Positions 24,601-33,580 are shown, counted from the stretch's first letter. The stretch is 60,000 bases of DNA from Liolophura sinensis (GCF_032854445.1 NC_088300.1:41384458-41444457), one strand, 5' to 3'. Notes: generated by a model not told the origin, from the sequence alone. Numbers and translations are program-made.

Positions 24601-27600
24601 CTGACCTTGCGAACCTGTGAAAAGTGATGAATGCGTTGGTGGCCCAGTGACACAAAAACGCACCCAGCGGGCGGGTCCTCCTACCTGAACAACCTACCAA
24701 TGATTCCGTTTCTCTGACGTATTTCAGGTTTCGGGTGAAAGGTCAGCGCGTGCTACACGGGAAGTATGTGTTGATGTTGGTGGTGGCCCTCTGTGTGCTG
24801 GACTGCTGCCTTGTGATCACAGAGCTCATCCTGGACATCCACGCCGTCAAAGGTATATTTCAATTCCTTTCAAAACCTTTCAATTCAGTATATCTATAAT
24901 TAAAACGTTTCGTTATCACTGGTCTTATAGATGCATTATTTTGTCCAGTCCTGTAGTTATCACTGGCCATACAGATGCATTATTTTGTCCAGTCCTGTAG
25001 TTATCACTGGTTATACAGATGCATTATTTTGTCCAGTCCTGTAGTTATCACTGGTTATACAGATGCATTGTTTTGTCCAGTCCTGTAGTTATCACTGGTC
25101 ATACAGATGCATTATTTTGTCCAGTCCTGTAGTTATCACTGGTCATACAGATGCATTATTTTGTCCAGTCCTGTAGTTATCACTGGCCATACAGATGCAT
25201 TATTTTGTCCAGTCCTGTAGTTATCACTGGTCATACAGATGCATCATTTTTTCCAGTCCTGTAGTTATCACTGGTTATACAGATGCATTATTTTGTCCAG
25301 TCCTGTAGTTATCACTGGCCATACAGATGCATTATTTTGTCCAGTCCTGTAGTGTATGCCTTTGCATCAAAATAGAAAAAAGAGAGGGTATTGCATTTTC
25401 TAGATTTAACTTAACTAGAGCGGAATAAATGAATAATTGTGACTTTAGGCAAGATTGTATTTCTTCCATGTCGGCTGCTCTGCTTTTACTCTCCATGCTG
25501 TAGTCTTCCTTATTCAATACCGGCATAAACCAGAATTCTGTTGGATTTCTGACTCCTTTGCATTCTTTTGATCTTATTGTTTATTAAATATGATGACAAC
25601 ACAACGTTTTGAGTAATGATAGAGCAGACCACTGGTCTTAAAAAAAACTTTGACTGAGGTAACTTGACCAGAGGCCGGATTCTACCGGTTACATGTGACC
25701 GTTTACTAACTATCACTATTACTACCTTTATCTGACATATCTTTCATGTAAGTTATTTTCTTTGCTTCAAAACAACAACTCGACATCACAATTCAGCTCT
25801 TTTCTCTCATAAAAACAAATTTTTTACTACTATTTTCCAGATGCTCTCAGCACATTCCAGCATGGATCAGACTTTCATGGAAGTGACTATGAAAAGGCCC
25901 CAAGTAACTCAAGCTACGACAGCACAGACTCGTACCTTGCCACCGAGCGGGCCCCGGATGTGGCTCACTCCGTCCACCGACGAGCTTCTGCCGACGGCCA
26001 CCCGCTCCCTCTCACCATGGAGATCGCCCATGGTTGTCATTTTGCCAGCGTCGCCATACTCGGCGTTCTTCTTGTCTACGTAAGTATATTGCCAATCGAA
26101 CAAGTCCTAAATTGTAACAGCTATGATTTTGTGACATGATTTAGTTGTTTTATTAATTATCTGCAGTTCATGTTTTCTGATAGTGTGTCAAGACAATTAC
26201 CTAGTTGAGATGCAAGCAAGCATAAAACAATTATCATTTACGGTTTGTGTTTGTGTTTCAAAGTTGTGTTTTTAATCGAAGTGTTTATCTTTCCTTTGCA
26301 GGTTATTTTCAAAGTTGTCTTTTTTGGAAAAGAAATGTTTTCAAAGAAACTGGAGGTGAGTAATGCATAGAACAAAAACATCAGGAGTCGGTCGCTATCT
26401 CCCGAACTCTTGTCACTTCATACTTGACAAAGTCTAGATGACTTAATTATTATGTCTTGTAATATCAGAATCGTAACATTCTTTGTTACAAGTGAGAGTA
26501 GGACGTTTGACATCGTTGAATGTATTTTTGGCTGTGGGAATTAACAATGTAACCTCTTGATTTGTAATTTAATTACTGATAGGTTTAATACATCACATCC
26601 CCGACCAGTTAGGCACTGTGACATTCATGCTGGGATAATATTTGTAACAATCTTCCAATTTTTTTCGCACAGATGTTTGATGCATTTGTTGTCCTGGCTT
26701 CTTTTGCCCTTGACTTGGCTTTTCTCGACGGTCTAACAAACGGACCAATAGAAAACACCGCCTTTATTCTGAGCTTCTTCGTGCCATGGAGAGTTCTTCG
26801 AGTTGTCAACAGTAAGTATAATAGTTTTGAAATTTATCAGATATAAACGAAAAACTGCTTGTTTAAAATTTCGCCCACCAAGCCAGGCTGATATTTCTGT
26901 CAATAAATTGTTCTTTACCGATTCAACTTGGAGGGATCAACCTCCATTCGTGTCTTGGCGTTGTACGCAAATAAGTGACCTCAGACCCAAATTAATTTTT
27001 CCCTATGCGACATTATTAAGATTTGGTGCTGTAACAAATCTCGACCCACCTCATACAGCAGCTGTCACTGGTGCCTAGCAAACTCAGGGGGACATCGCTC
27101 TGAGCCTCATCATTACTTGACACCTTGCGTCCTCTCACCAGTTTTAAGTAAAATTCATACTTTCCCAAAGCTAGGCATTTCCATTTCGTTCATACCAAGT
27201 ATGCACCAGTACACTAAATAATGCTAGCTGGTATAGAAAACAGGGACTGCTTGAAATTAATAAAGACTTAATGCCTTAAAATACACAGAATCATGTTCTT
27301 AAGTGATAATAGGTACTTTGTGCGAATTCATGAATCGCCTCTTAACCTTATGAGCACATAACTGTCCAGGTGATATAATGAGTCTACCCTAGTTATATTT
27401 TGGATGTGGCTTACTGGATTAGTTTTCTCTGAGGTCTGGGTCTACCCCAACTAAACTTTGAGTGTGGCTTATTCGACCAGTTTTCTCTGGAATCTGAGTC
27501 GACCCCAATTGAATTTTGGGTGTGATTCTCTGGAATCTGAGTCTACCCCCAGTTAAAATTTGGGTGTGGCTTACTGGATGAGTTTTCTCTAGAATCTGAG

Positions 27601-30020
27601 TATACCCCAGTTGAACTTTGAGTGTGGCTTATTGGATCAGTTTTCGCTGCAGTACGTTGTCTAGCACCAGTTAAAATTTTGGTGTGGCTTACTGGATCAG
27701 TTTTCTCTACATTCTGAGTATACCTCAGTTAAAGTTTGGTTATGGCTTATTGGATCAGTTTTCTCTGCAGTACGAGTCTACTAACGTTTAAAGTTAGGGT
27801 GTGGCTTGGGTGTAACCGTCCATCTTGGAGATAGTTTTTATACAGACCAGCATGTCATGTGTAACATCATAGATGGCGCCTTTTGTAGTATGAGATCCTT
27901 ACATATTAACGAGAATGACGTAATCGTCCGTTACTTTTAAATCACAATCTGTTCGGTTAAGGTCTGTAACGAACTGTATCTAATACCGTTTAACCTGGTA
28001 CTAGGGGCCTTAAAGGCAGCCATGCTCATTACATCTGCATGATGCCTTTATGAACAGTTGCAATCAAAGCGCGATTGAGATACCTTGTTAAATTGTTATT
28101 TGACCTGGAACTCATTCATGGACTACGAATTTGAACTTTGATATGGAATTCATGCCTGGAATATCCACTGTGCCCGGCATCAATGAAAACTGATGACTGC
28201 TTCTCTCTTGTGTGTTACCGGCTTTATTTCCTATTTGTATAATTTTTTACATACCTTTGTCTTTGGGAGGTAGTGTTAAATGTTGTTTTGGAAATGAATC
28301 TTGCTATTACCCACTTGGAACACCGTTTACGGACTTCGAATGGTATACAAAGTCGGACATGACGCTTATATTTACTTAATCAGTTTTCTCTGGAATCTGA
28401 GCCTGCCCCATTTAAAGTTTGGGTGTGACTTACTTCATCAGTTTTCTCTGGAATCTGAGTTTACCCCAGTTAAAGTTTGGGTGTGTCTTACTGGATCAGC
28501 TTTCAATGGAGCCTGGGTCCAGTGGAACATTGGAGGTGGATTGCCTTAACTAGTCATGGTCGCCATAGTAGCTGTGTGAACGCTTTCTTCATGAATTCTT
28601 TCCCTGATTCCATATACTGTTTGCATCACCTGAATTCTCGCCTTGTTTCTGTTAGGTTTGGTGGTTGCCATATTGGACCACGAACATTACAAATTGGTAC
28701 TCATCTACAAGTCCAAGAAGAGGGTTGAGATTACTCTTGACGAGGTTCGGGAAGAATTACACGAGGCCTTGGTAAGACGCCTTTACTCTTTAGGATTCCT
28801 AACTTTCCATCTCCGTTCAAAGATAATGAACGCTCGATTTGTTTCTAGCTTTTCGTTTGTTTGTTTGTTGTTGTTGTTGTTGTTTTTTTTTTTGTTTTCT
28901 TGTTTTTTTATTTTTGCTTTATTGTTTTTTTTTTGTCTCTTGATTGTTTTGATTGTTTGTTCGTTTGTGGGGGAAGGGAGTTGATGTAAGATTAAACGTT
29001 AAAATGAGCTTAAAATGTTTAGTCTTCTAGATAAGTTTTGAAATGATCCTATAATGTCGTCACTAAAATCGTTCTAGTTCTACATGTAAACACAATCTGA
29101 CCATATATATCGTTTTTATCCTTTCAGAATCGCATACGGAAATTAAAAGATTTGTCTTTGAAGAGTGGAGTGGACGAATGGAAAGTAAACTTGTGTCTGG
29201 GTGAGATACCATAACTGATATATACATGACACACTGTACAATCACATGACCAGTGTTTGTTACTGCTGGTCGTGGAAATGGATCATTCCTTACACTAATT
29301 TACAAGGTGGATGTTTTTGTACAGCACCTATTAATATATGAAACATTTTGTTTCGAGTTAATGTTCAAAGTCCAGTCATTCACATCTTGCAAAACAGTTC
29401 CATGTTACATCTCTTTATTTTGGATTGCAGTGCAAGCAGCAAAGAACGACGGAAAGAAGAATGCCTTATCGTCTTTCGCATCATTCACATTTGGAGCGAT
29501 GACTGAGAAGAAACCTGCCAGTAAGAAGCTGAGTAATGGAATTAGTACTCAAAACCCCATTCGTGTCCCACAACTGCTAGAGGAGGAAAAGACGGAAAAC
29601 AAAGTGACAGCCGACAAAGAGAAGCAGTCCGACGGTGAGCTAAGAAAGCGAAACAACAGTACAGTCAGCACAGAAACCGGCCATCCGAAATCTCTGTCTG
29701 GAGACAGTGCTCTCTCATTATCTCTAGATACGGAACAGAGTGACTCCAGTCACAAGGCCATTAAACAAACCGAAGACCCGGATGCTGTCCAGACTTCGCC
29801 GAATAATGTCCACACTGCTAACCAAAGCACGGTTGTGAATATTCCGGAAAAGAAGCAGAACAATGAGAACAAATCAGAACATACAGCCATTGAGATTTCA
29901 CTTCCGGTATCTGACAAAGACAAGGCGCAATCAAAGGATGAGGTTGACAATGGAGGATTAGGAATCTCAGGACATGTTAACCCGGCATTTATATCGGATG
30001 ATGTGTCCACTAAGTTGTGA
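8949..30020 (+). CDS. Hv1/TMEM266-type voltage-sensor-only membrane protein (9 exons, 500 aa predicted)
   Basis: Seen: nine exons (8949-8993, 13527-13648, 24728-24852, 25841-26079, 26302-26355, 26673-26811, 28656-28771, 29128-29200, 29431-30020) join in one frame with AG/GT borders. The product has four membrane helices: S1 about residues 69-93, S2 about 163-184, S3 about 196-213, S4 about 225-248. A short heptad segment follows (about 265-290), then a polar tail to residue 500. Residues matching human Hv1: D81 (D112), E88 (E119), D92 (D123), H164 (H140), K181 (K157), E195 (E171), D198 (D174), D209 (D185), and S4 motif W234-R-V-L-R-V-V-N241 (W207...N214). Differences: L174 for F150, Y177 for E153, V232 for R205. 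Known: Hv1 is a dimeric proton channel with each sensor as its own pore; TMEM266 is a related sensor with a long tail and no proton current reported. Inferred: plasma-membrane or vesicle voltage sensor; proton conduction is uncertain. The length (500 aa) is nearer TMEM266 than Hv1 (273 aa). Family call is firm, the exact subfamily is not. Confidence 0.9.
9518..9562. repeat. AT dinucleotide microsatellite
   Basis: Nearly pure (AT)n, about 22 units, with a single G interruption near 9529. Confidence 0.95.
9605..9668. repeat. AT dinucleotide microsatellite
   Basis: Pure (AT)n, about 31 units, only 40 bp after the preceding AT run. Translations of this stretch (IYIYIY) are meaningless. Confidence 0.95.
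10249..10633 (+). mobile_element. tRNA-derived SINE, second family, interrupted by another SINE
   Basis: The tRNA-like head (GGTTAGAACATTCGCCTCGAAG ... GGATCAAACCCAGCTC) is split by an insertion at 10284-10374. The body continues with CCTCAGCACCGAGAGGCTAG and TGTCAGTATAATGTGACTGG, and ends ATGACGTAAAACCCC with a (CATT)n tail at 10611-10633. A reverse copy of the body lies at 38424-38603. Confidence 0.75.
10284..10374 (+). mobile_element. Short SINE fragment nested in another SINE
   Basis: The 91-bp insertion shares CAGCAGGAAG, CTACTGGTTGACC and GTATCAG features with the body of the host family and ends in (ACTC)n. It is flanked by an exact 13-bp duplication, CTCGAAGTCGGGA, at 10271-10283 and 10375-10387. 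This is direct evidence of a target-primed insertion. Confidence 0.75.
11595..12130. repeat. Minisatellite, 38-bp unit, about 14 copies
   Basis: The unit is GACGACATTCACTTAACGAC followed by TGGGGCCTGAGTATTTAG, with high identity between copies. It lies in intron 1. Confidence 0.95.
12745..12935 (+). mobile_element. SINE-like repeat, third family
   Basis: B-box-like CACGCTCGAATCC at 12810-12822. A V-domain-like piece follows (GCGTTTTCCACGTTTCTGTC and GGTTTCCTCC). It ends just before the 24-bp array. It appears related to, but distinct from, the main V-SINE. Confidence 0.5.
12941..13198. repeat. Minisatellite, 24-bp unit, about 11 copies
   Basis: The unit is GACATTCTGGGGTATGTCGA plus TAAT. 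Because 24 is a multiple of three, frames are open on both strands (TFWGMSIM and STYPKMSL type octapeptides). No splice or start context supports translation. Confidence 0.95.
13366..13486 (-). mobile_element. V-SINE-like fragment, copy 3
   Basis: Reverse-oriented tail and core (TTTGATTGATGTATTACGCC, TTCACTTATACGACGGCGGC). It is truncated before the tRNA head. It stops about 40 bp before the acceptor of Hv-like exon 2. Confidence 0.8.
13527..13648 (+). CDS. Hv-like gene, exon 2 (cytosolic N-terminus)
   Basis: The exon has a pyrimidine-rich acceptor ending TTTCAG at 13526 and a donor GTAAGT at 13649. It encodes residues 16-55 plus two bases of K56. This is a polar stretch with [15 protein letters not shown], expected to lie in the cytosol before S1. 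A truncated V-SINE ends only about 40 bp before the acceptor. Confidence 0.8.
13912..14100 (+). mobile_element. V-SINE-like retroposon, copy 4
   Basis: B box ATGAGTTCAAGTCC, then core GATGGTCGTGGGTTTCCCC and CAGTTTCCTCCCACC, ending GGCGTAAAACACC with a GATAAATAAAT tail. The tRNA head is degraded or lies in the preceding 100 bp. Confidence 0.8.
14972..15142. repeat. Tandem repeat, about 34 bp, four to five copies
   Basis: The unit is TATACCAATTCGTCTGTATT and then ACTGTATATTTTGT, with the first units more diverged. Confidence 0.85.
15417..15575. repeat. Low-complexity A-rich and G-rich runs
   Basis: An A-rich run (15418-15450, few interruptions) and a G run of about 14 at 15559-15572. Both are prone to sequencing error. 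Confidence 0.8.
18505..18625. repeat. Small degenerate tandem repeat (GTGTGAGAnACC type)
   Basis: Four to five decayed units of TGTGTGnGAnnnGAAACCTA, about 27-30 bp each. Confidence 0.4.
20205..20505. repeat. Minisatellite, 34-bp unit, about 9 copies
   Basis: The unit is GATAATTGTGTGTGAGGCGC and then GAAGTGCCATGTGG. Minus-strand frames through it ([12 protein letters not shown] type) are repeat translations only. Confidence 0.95.
22590..22830 (-). mobile_element. Full-length V-SINE-like retroposon with target-site duplication, copy 5
   Basis: Read on the - strand: A box TGGCCGAGGTGGTTAACGTG, B box CGAGTTCAAGTCC, V-like core, then a tail with CAAACAAATAAATG. A 12-bp duplication AAGTCGTAAGTT flanks it at 22578-22589 and 22831-22842. 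It is the best copy from which to define the element, about 240 bp. Confidence 0.9.
24318..24488 (+). mobile_element. Degenerate V-SINE-like copy 6
   Basis: B box GTGAGTTCAAATCC, core remnants CCCCGTTTCCTCCAACC and ATAATGCTG, tail ATCAATCAAATAAAAAAAAT. Clearly older than the other copies. Confidence 0.7.
24728..24852 (+). CDS. Hv-like gene, exon 3 (S1 helix)
   Basis: The acceptor is ATTTCAG and the donor GTATAT. It encodes residues 57-97: a basic FRVKGQR lead and then S1 with the motif [14 protein letters not shown]. The two D and one E in this motif line up with D112, E119 and D123 of human Hv1. D112 is the proton-selectivity residue, so the selectivity position is kept. Confidence 0.92.
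24917..25355. repeat. Minisatellite, 44-bp unit, about 10 copies, in intron 3 of the Hv-like gene
   Basis: The unit is CACTGGTCATACAGATGCAT and then TATTTTGTCCAGTCCTGTAGTTAT (given in two parts). Copies differ mainly at GGTC/GGTT/GGCC, so the array is young. It begins 64 bp after the S1 exon. Confidence 0.95.
25356..25840 (+). other. Rest of intron 3 of the Hv-like gene
   Basis: AT-rich intron, no repeat or gene recognised. It ends in TATTTTCCAG. Confidence 0.5.
25841..26079 (+). CDS. Hv-like gene, exon 4 (long S1-S2 loop and start of S2)
   Basis: The acceptor is TTTTCCAG and the donor GTAAGT. It encodes residues 98-177. The first 60 or so residues form an extracellular loop rich in Ser, Asp and His (H105, H110, H140, H143, H151, H161), with one N-glycosylation sequon NSS at N120. 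S2 begins at about C163-H164, where H164 aligns with the zinc ligand H140 of human Hv1. The exon ends at Y177, the position of the conserved S2 acid E153. Confidence 0.9.
26302..26355 (+). CDS. Hv-like gene, exon 5 (end of S2, S2-S3 turn)
   Basis: This 54-bp exon lies between TTTGCAG and GTGAGT, phase 0 at both ends. It encodes [18 protein letters not shown], residues 178-195. The IFK motif and the LE at the end align without gaps to IFK and FE of human Hv1. Confidence 0.9.
26673..26811 (+). CDS. Hv-like gene, exon 6 (S3 and most of S4)
   Basis: The acceptor is TCGCACAG and the donor GTAAGT. It encodes residues 196-241. S3 carries [14 protein letters not shown], with D198 at the Hv1 D174 position. 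The S3-S4 loop ([11 protein letters not shown]) has no histidine, so the second Hv1 zinc ligand H193 is absent. S4 reads [12 protein letters not shown], with V where the first gating arginine (R205) stands in Hv1. Confidence 0.92.
27370..27810. repeat. Tandem repeat, about 55-60 bp, seven to eight copies, block 1
   Basis: The unit contains GTGTGGCTTACTGGATCAG, TTTTCTCTGGAATCTGAG and TCTACCCCAGTTAAAGTTTG. Copies are moderately diverged. Confidence 0.9.
28378..28530. repeat. Same repeat unit as 27370-27810, block 2
   Basis: Two and a half further units (TTTTCTCTGGAATCTGAG, CCAGTTAAAGTTTGGGTGTG), separated from block 1 by about 570 bp of unrelated DNA. This suggests one array split by an insertion, or two expansions. 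Confidence 0.9.
28656..28771 (+). CDS. Hv-like gene, exon 7 (end of S4 and first part of coiled coil)
   Basis: The acceptor is TCTGTTAG and the donor GTAAGA. It encodes the rest of S242 and residues 243-280. After S4 comes a basic YKSKKR patch and then a helix with hydrophobic positions spaced 3-4 apart (L268, V271, L275, A278, continuing with I283 and L286 in the next exon). This fits a short coiled coil like that used for Hv1 dimerisation. Confidence 0.88.
28850..28965. repeat. T-rich low-complexity tract
   Basis: TTTG/TTG repeats and T runs inside intron 7 of the Hv-like gene. Confidence 0.8.
29128..29200 (+). CDS. Hv-like gene, exon 8 (end of coiled coil)
   Basis: The acceptor is CCTTTCAG and the donor GTGAGA. 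It encodes [14 protein letters not shown] and then [10 protein letters not shown], residues 281-304, plus the first base of V305. It continues the heptad segment of the preceding exon and then leaves it. Confidence 0.85.
29431..30020 (+). CDS. Hv-like gene, exon 9 (hydrophilic C-terminal tail and stop)
   Basis: The acceptor is GGATTGCAG; the stop TGA is at 30018-30020. It encodes residues 305-500, rich in Ser, Thr, Lys, Glu and Asn with no membrane segment, so probably disordered and cytosolic. Features seen: a basic KNDGKK start, an acidic EEEK patch, NPAF near the end (an NPxF-like motif), and C-terminal STKL, which fits a class I PDZ ligand. Human Hv1 ends soon after its coiled coil, so the tail argues for a TMEM266-like or lineage-specific form. 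Confidence 0.9.
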
Positions 30021-30324
30021 TGAACATTCAGGGATATGTCCCAAAGTATATAATATAGGTGGCGCTGCTGATACCCAGATCATAGTTACCAATGAGCTTC
30101 CGTCATGATGACGTCGTGGACTTGCCAAACTCCTGAGAATCGGTCTCCTCCAACATTCCGAGTGGTTATATCTGTGTCCATAGTCACATTGCTACCTCAG
30201 ATTATGTACAAAAATCTGTTACATCAGTAGATAAGGCATTTCTCCAATGCCTTATTCCAAATGTTTCTCAATCCGTGTACCTACCATGACCTGTTCACAA
30301 ATTATTATCGGCTTTCATCTTCTT

Positions 30325-30468
30325 GGGGCCGGTTGTTGAGAAGTGCTTTAAAGATTAAGCCAGGCTTAAATATCAATATCAGCAGTATTGTTCTAACAGA
30401 CTGACAGTAGTACAGACTAAAGTTAGTACCGAGCCTAACTGCTGATACACTTTTTAACAAATGGGTCA
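30325..30468. mobile_element. MITE-like element, GGGGCCGGTTGTTGAG ends
   Basis: The ends GGGGCCGGTTGTTGAGAAGT and ACTTTTTAACAAATGGGTCA pair imperfectly over about 22 bp. The interior is AT-rich with TTTAAAGATTAAGCCAGGCT. The element at 59139 has similar ends. Confidence 0.6.
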
Positions 30469-32113
30469 AGATTTCAAAAGTCAAGCCTTTTGTTTTTATA
30501 CGGTGTGATCAACAAGATACATTCATTTTCTTCTATTCTACAGTACATGGTGACTTTGGATTCCACTGATCACGAGGTTTTTGTATTACCCTACCATTTT
30601 CTTAAAAACTAAAGTGTCTGACCATCTATCAGACCAATTTTTAGTAAGTGTTAATGTTTCAACGCTCTTCAAAAGTGTTCAAAAATTTGAATGTGAACAC
30701 TTTGGCGAGTTTTAAAACATTACCACTGTATGAAAGTGCAGTCACTCCTCGTGACCTTTATAGTGTTAAAAGTAACACTTTAATATTAAGAGTGCAGATG
30801 ACTATGGATTAAAATGTGCAACTCTCAGTCATGACAGCTGAACGGCGCCGGAATATTCACTATGTATTTCAACATCGACAGAACAGTAAATGAATGAAAT
30901 GAGGCTGAAACCCGAACAAAGAGCTGATGTGACGCAATACATTTGTGAAAAAGAAAGCGTTAGTTCGTGAAACATCAGGGAAGTGGTAATGCTTGTGTAT
31001 TTCATTATGAAATGAACCTTGAAATCAGACGTTTTTTTCTGGCTGATTTATAACCTATTAAAACTGAATGCCATTATAACAAGTGTCTGATCAGCCTGAC
31101 GTAATTATGTGTTCATATCGCCATGTTGAAACGACATCCGTTAAGTTACTCAGAAATGGCTCTTACCTGAGTTCTGCTGCTCTATCAGTCTATCCTGTAT
31201 AGCTTCTTCATTCACGAATAACAAAGCGATGTGTCATCAGAATTAATTAATATGTCAAGAAAACCTGCTTTTTGTGCAGCTTTTCCACGCTGAGTAGAGA
31301 ATAGATGGAAAGACGGAGTTCTAACTTAGTGAATGGGATATCACACATTTGTATCCTTAAAAGTCTGCTGTGAACAATGAAGTAAATGTGATATCCAGCA
31401 TTCCACGTTACTAAAACCAGAAATGGGTTTGAAAGTGACGTCAATATTTTCTTGACTTCTCATATAAACAAAGTCTAGACCGCTAAATTCGAAGTTTTCT
31501 GAAGGGTGTCTGGGGCAAGGCATTTGATAAAGGTCACACTGACCCATATTCGTGAGCAATACATCTGCGAGAAAGTCGCCCAAAATGCACGAAAGGAAAC
31601 CGATAAAAACTATTGTCTGTATTGTTTCGTACATTTTTTCAATATGAATGAATACTTGAAGTGTTAAGTTTGTACCATCTAATGTTTTTCGTTTGACAAG
31701 TTATGCCAACGTTCTTGTGTGGGGGTGGGGGGTATTTGCTGGAGGTGTAGATTAAATTTGATTGAACAAGTTTAACTGGTTTACAAAATTAAGGAATTTT
31801 TACATATATAACACAGTTAATACCTACATGTTAGTGGTTTGCTTAATGTCAGTAATAAACGGATATTATAAAAACAATATGAGTTATGTAGCATAAATCA
31901 CTTCGTAAGTGATTAAGAGTGATTGTGTGTTCTCAGTATAATTAAGCTAAATATTTCATCTTTATATCGTAGTCAAGACCGACTTTTCATTCCATCAACC
32001 TACCACGAGCTTTCATACCAGAAATAGAAAATGTGACGCAGATGTATTATTATAGCATCTTACATGGTTTATTATCCACGAAAAGCTGCTTTTGTAAATG
32101 TGTCATTAATGAA

Positions 32114-32207
32114 GTCCCGTATTGTTGACTTCACAGTCCCGTATTGTTGACATCACGCAGTCCTGTACTGTTGACGTCACGCAGCGCCGTACTGCTTACG
32201 TCACACT
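32114..32207. repeat. Four tandem 22-24-bp units with CRE-like sites
   Basis: The unit is GTCCCGTATTGTTGACnTCACGCA. The third copy carries a full TGACGTCA octamer (32172-32179) and the fourth a TACGTCA half-like site. It lies about 2.1 kb after the Hv-like stop codon. Confidence 0.8.
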
Positions 32208-33580
32208 TCAACTTGCAGTTTGTGGCTTCAACGTTCTTGAATTCAATAGTTTTTAAACCTATCAAGGATTCCACGAGTGTATAAAGAAACACCTGATCAT
32301 TGAGCGTGTTCTTTACGTGGAAATAAAAAAATAAGCTACAGTGGTAACGGCAGCAACGTTTGGTTCAAATTTGATGAAACATCATTAGGCATACAAAAAC
32401 TTCACGGAGTTTCCCGATCCTAGCAATCGTTCGTTTCAGGTGTTTTTTTTATGTTTGCTGTATACAGTGTTTATTCAGATAATTTGAAGCATACTTTTAT
32501 GTTGTCAAACTTGACTGTACATAACATATGGACATCCCTAGTACAAGTGTTAAGAATATGTTTTATGCCATTGGTAAAATGCATAGGTTATTTGTATATA
32601 TCGTGTGGAATAAACGTTTGATGTAAAATAACATGTGAAAGTCGTTGTATTCCTTTTTTACCTTTGATCGATACGATATTGTTGAAATACTGCCACAAAC
32701 GTTTAATGATAAGACTGAGGGATTTCCTCAGGCAGACAATATGTTCAAGATTTCCGAATCAGGTCTGTGTGTTTTCAAAGAAGCAAAAATAACCGACTTG
32801 AAAAAAAGTATAAGCATTCATAAAATAAAATACGACCAGTCTGTTTTTGTTTTGTTTTTTTTTTCGACACAAGGTATTTCAATAATTTTCGACGCGAAAT
32901 TCGCTTTTTGACGACAGGGAGTGATGGCTGCCGTTTTGGTGTAAATGTATCTGTAAACATTTCACACATTCCAGACAACCAAAAATGCCCACCTGGTTAA
33001 GAAATGAGCTGAAAATCTGACCACCTGGACCGACCAATAATTTTTGATCTAGCCGAACATACGCCCTTCTTGTCTGATGCCTCTGGGAATGGACAAACAG
33101 TAGTGTAGCAGCCGTTTGGTCATGCAGAAGGGTATGATATAAGAGAAGGAACATAAATGTTTCGATTTCTTAGCTCTTCCCTATATACACATGAGGTGCA
33201 ATGAAAGACGACAGAATGTATCCTAGTTCAACCTCAGTTTCCGCGGGGTGCTTTACTCACTAATCTGAAACGAAACAACGCAAATAACAATGAGTCAGTT
33301 ATATTTTCTATATACAATTTACAACAAAAATTATACAACCACACAATATAATTCAGTTCCATTTCACTATGTTTGCCGCTGGCTGGTTGTCTAATGTAAA
33401 TGTGGTTTTCAGCAATCCGCGTGAATGTTTGGAAGTGGTCTGTTTCACTCAGCCGTTTTGTGTTTAAGTCCAAAACTCTTTTAAAAAACAGTAGCAGGAT
33501 GCTTAAAGTCGGCGGAATTTGTACTACCACAGCATAGAGTCAGTGGTCAAAATTTGATACACATATTTAAGAGTTTAATT

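Larger units (their letters stand above)
13649..24727 (+). other. Intron 2 of the Hv-like gene
   Basis: This 11-kb intron has a GTAAGT donor and an ATTTCAG acceptor. It contains three V-SINE copies and tandem repeats (listed separately). Short open frames are scattered through it (for instance 18816-19049 and 19595-19894) without recognisable domains or codon bias. I see no exon with a matching phase. Confidence 0.5.
26812..28655 (+). other. Intron 6 of the Hv-like gene
   Basis: This 1.8-kb intron splits S4 after the conserved Asn. It holds the roughly 60-bp tandem array (27370-27810) and a second block of the same unit (28378-28510). The remainder has no recognised feature. Confidence 0.6.
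30021..33580. other. 3' flank of the Hv-like gene, convergent intergenic region
   Basis: Follows the stop at 30020. Candidate polyadenylation signals on + are AATAAA at 31854-31859 and 32609-32614; the real end of the transcript cannot be chosen. It contains a MITE and a CRE-like repeat (listed separately). No further gene recognised. Confidence 0.4.

Noticed and set aside
25909-26103. Minus-strand frame opposite Hv-like exon 4
   Set aside because: Shadow of the real exon on the other strand.
28301-28728. Plus-strand frames overlapping Hv-like exon 7
   Set aside because: They run through the roughly 60-bp repeat and intron. Only 28656-28771 in the proper frame is coding.
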